Positions 5,530-6,072 of a stretch of 6,072 nucleotides of DNA are shown in pieces (position 1 is the first letter of the stretch; every line of letters starts with the position of its first letter). The notes beneath the pieces were generated by a model that made no database searches, was not told the DNA's origin, and saw nothing but the letters and a program-made list of their open reading frames with translations. The DNA is from Verrucomicrobiales bacterium (lineage in GTDB: Bacteria; Verrucomicrobiota; Verrucomicrobiia; Limisphaerales; Palsa-1400). Location: NCBI GenBank assembly GCA_028293405.1, contig JAQGOW010000626.1:1-6072 (forward strand), written 5' to 3'. The translations under genes were made by a program, and so were the position numbers.

Positions 5530-6072
5530 TTATTTGTGCGAATGGCGACCTTTGAAGGTGAGTTCAGCGATACCGGATTTGTCCAATTCGCCTAAGCCTT
5601 CGGTCACCATTTTGTCGAATTGCTTCTTGGTCGCAGTCGCGAGCGGCAGGTTCAGGCCTTGTTCCTTCGCGAGTTTGAGCGCGATGCCCGAATCTTTGGC
5701 CGCATGGGACGCCGCGAAAAAGCAGCTATGGTCGCGCTTCTGCATGTCTTCGCCATCGGTTTGGAGAACGCGCGAATTCGCGCCGGTTTGGGAAAATACT
5801 TCGCGCAGCATATTTAGATCAAGTCCGAGCGACGCGCCAAGGCCGAGGCCTTCCGCGAGACCGGCGGTATTGATATTCATGACCATGTTGACGAGCGCTT
5901 TGACTTGTGCAGCGGTGCCGGCGGGACCGACGTAACGCGTCGATGCAGCGAGTTCTTCCAGAACCGGCTTTGCGCGATTGAACGCTTCTTCTTTGCCACC
6001 GAGCATCAAATACAGCGTGCCTTCTCGAGCTTGAGTGATGCTGGAAGCCATGCAGGCTTCGAGCGATTGTGC
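5530..6072 (-). CDS. Beta-hydroxyacid dehydrogenase, C-terminal part (3-hydroxyisobutyrate / glyoxylate-succinic semialdehyde reductase family)
   Basis: The frame is open to the right edge and ends at TAA 5532-5530; 180 residues are visible, beginning AQSLEACMASS. The N-terminal Rossmann domain that binds NAD(P)H is outside the window. Visible family landmarks are the substrate-loop region ending GTLYLMLGG and the Y-V-G-x-x-G turn. The catalytic motif GTAAQVKALVNMVM follows, with the invariant Lys and the Asn four residues later, and then the all-helical C-terminal domain (LAEGLGLGASLGLDL...AAKDSGIALKLAKEQG). DSGIALKLA corresponds to the KDL..A helix of the family. Such enzymes interconvert short beta-hydroxyacids and semialdehydes, or reduce glyoxylate; which one cannot be decided from this half. 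The protein ends FKGRHSHK. The molybdoenzyme gene begins 36 bases downstream in the same frame, which suggests an operon. Confidence 0.92.
   Translation of the reverse strand, partial: AQSLEACMASSITQAREGTLYLMLGGKEEAFNRAKPVLEELAASTRYVGPAGTAAQVKALVNMVMNINTAGLAEGLGLGASLGLDLNMLREVFSQTGANSRVLQTDGEDMQKRDHSCFFAASHAAKDSGIALKLAKEQGLNLPLATATKKQFDKMVTEGLGELDKSGIAELTFKGRHSHK

Noticed and set aside
5150..5935. A 261-codon open frame on the + strand opposite the molybdoenzyme and dehydrogenase
   Set aside because: It spans two confidently assigned genes on the other strand and is rich in Ser, Arg and Pro, as expected of an antisense shadow.

Overview
The window reads as a free-living, moderately GC-rich Gram-negative bacterium. 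The features pointing that way are a lipoprotein with a signal-peptidase II site, a molybdenum enzyme of the YdeP type and a shortened glutamyl-tRNA synthetase. The style of the genes (compact GltX, small tRNA-flanked operons, palindromic heptad repeats between genes) would fit Verrucomicrobiota from soil or water, but this is an impression from memory and not a database result.

Layout. The first 73 bases are the 3' end of an unidentified + strand gene. It converges on a 41-residue single-pass membrane protein (84-209, - strand) with a textbook Shine-Dalgarno sequence. A 438-base non-housekeeping stretch (210-647) follows. It is dominated by eleven 21-bp near-palindromic units (344-574) that keep a heptapeptide frame open on both strands, and it ends with two mutually exclusive inverted repeats just before gltX. 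The + strand then carries gltX (glutamyl-tRNA synthetase, 648-1991), a small lipoprotein (2074-2463) and tRNA-Leu(CAG) with its encoded CCA (2538-2622).

From 2646 to the end of the window everything is on the - strand. In transcription order there is the C-terminal part of a beta-hydroxyacid dehydrogenase (3-hydroxyisobutyrate dehydrogenase / glyoxylate-succinic semialdehyde reductase family, running off the right edge). Next comes a complete 748-residue FdhF/YdeP-type molybdopterin oxidoreductase starting 36 bases later. After a 64-base gap comes a stand-alone DEDDy-type 3'-5' exonuclease with a GTG start. The first two look like an operon.

How it works together. gltX and tRNA-Leu are translation housekeeping. 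The dehydrogenase and molybdoenzyme are a plausible redox pair whose substrate cannot be read from sequence. The least ordinary part is the repeat array at 344-574. Its units are palindromic except at one base pair, and that asymmetric pair shows that units lie in both orientations while the heptad reading frame is preserved.
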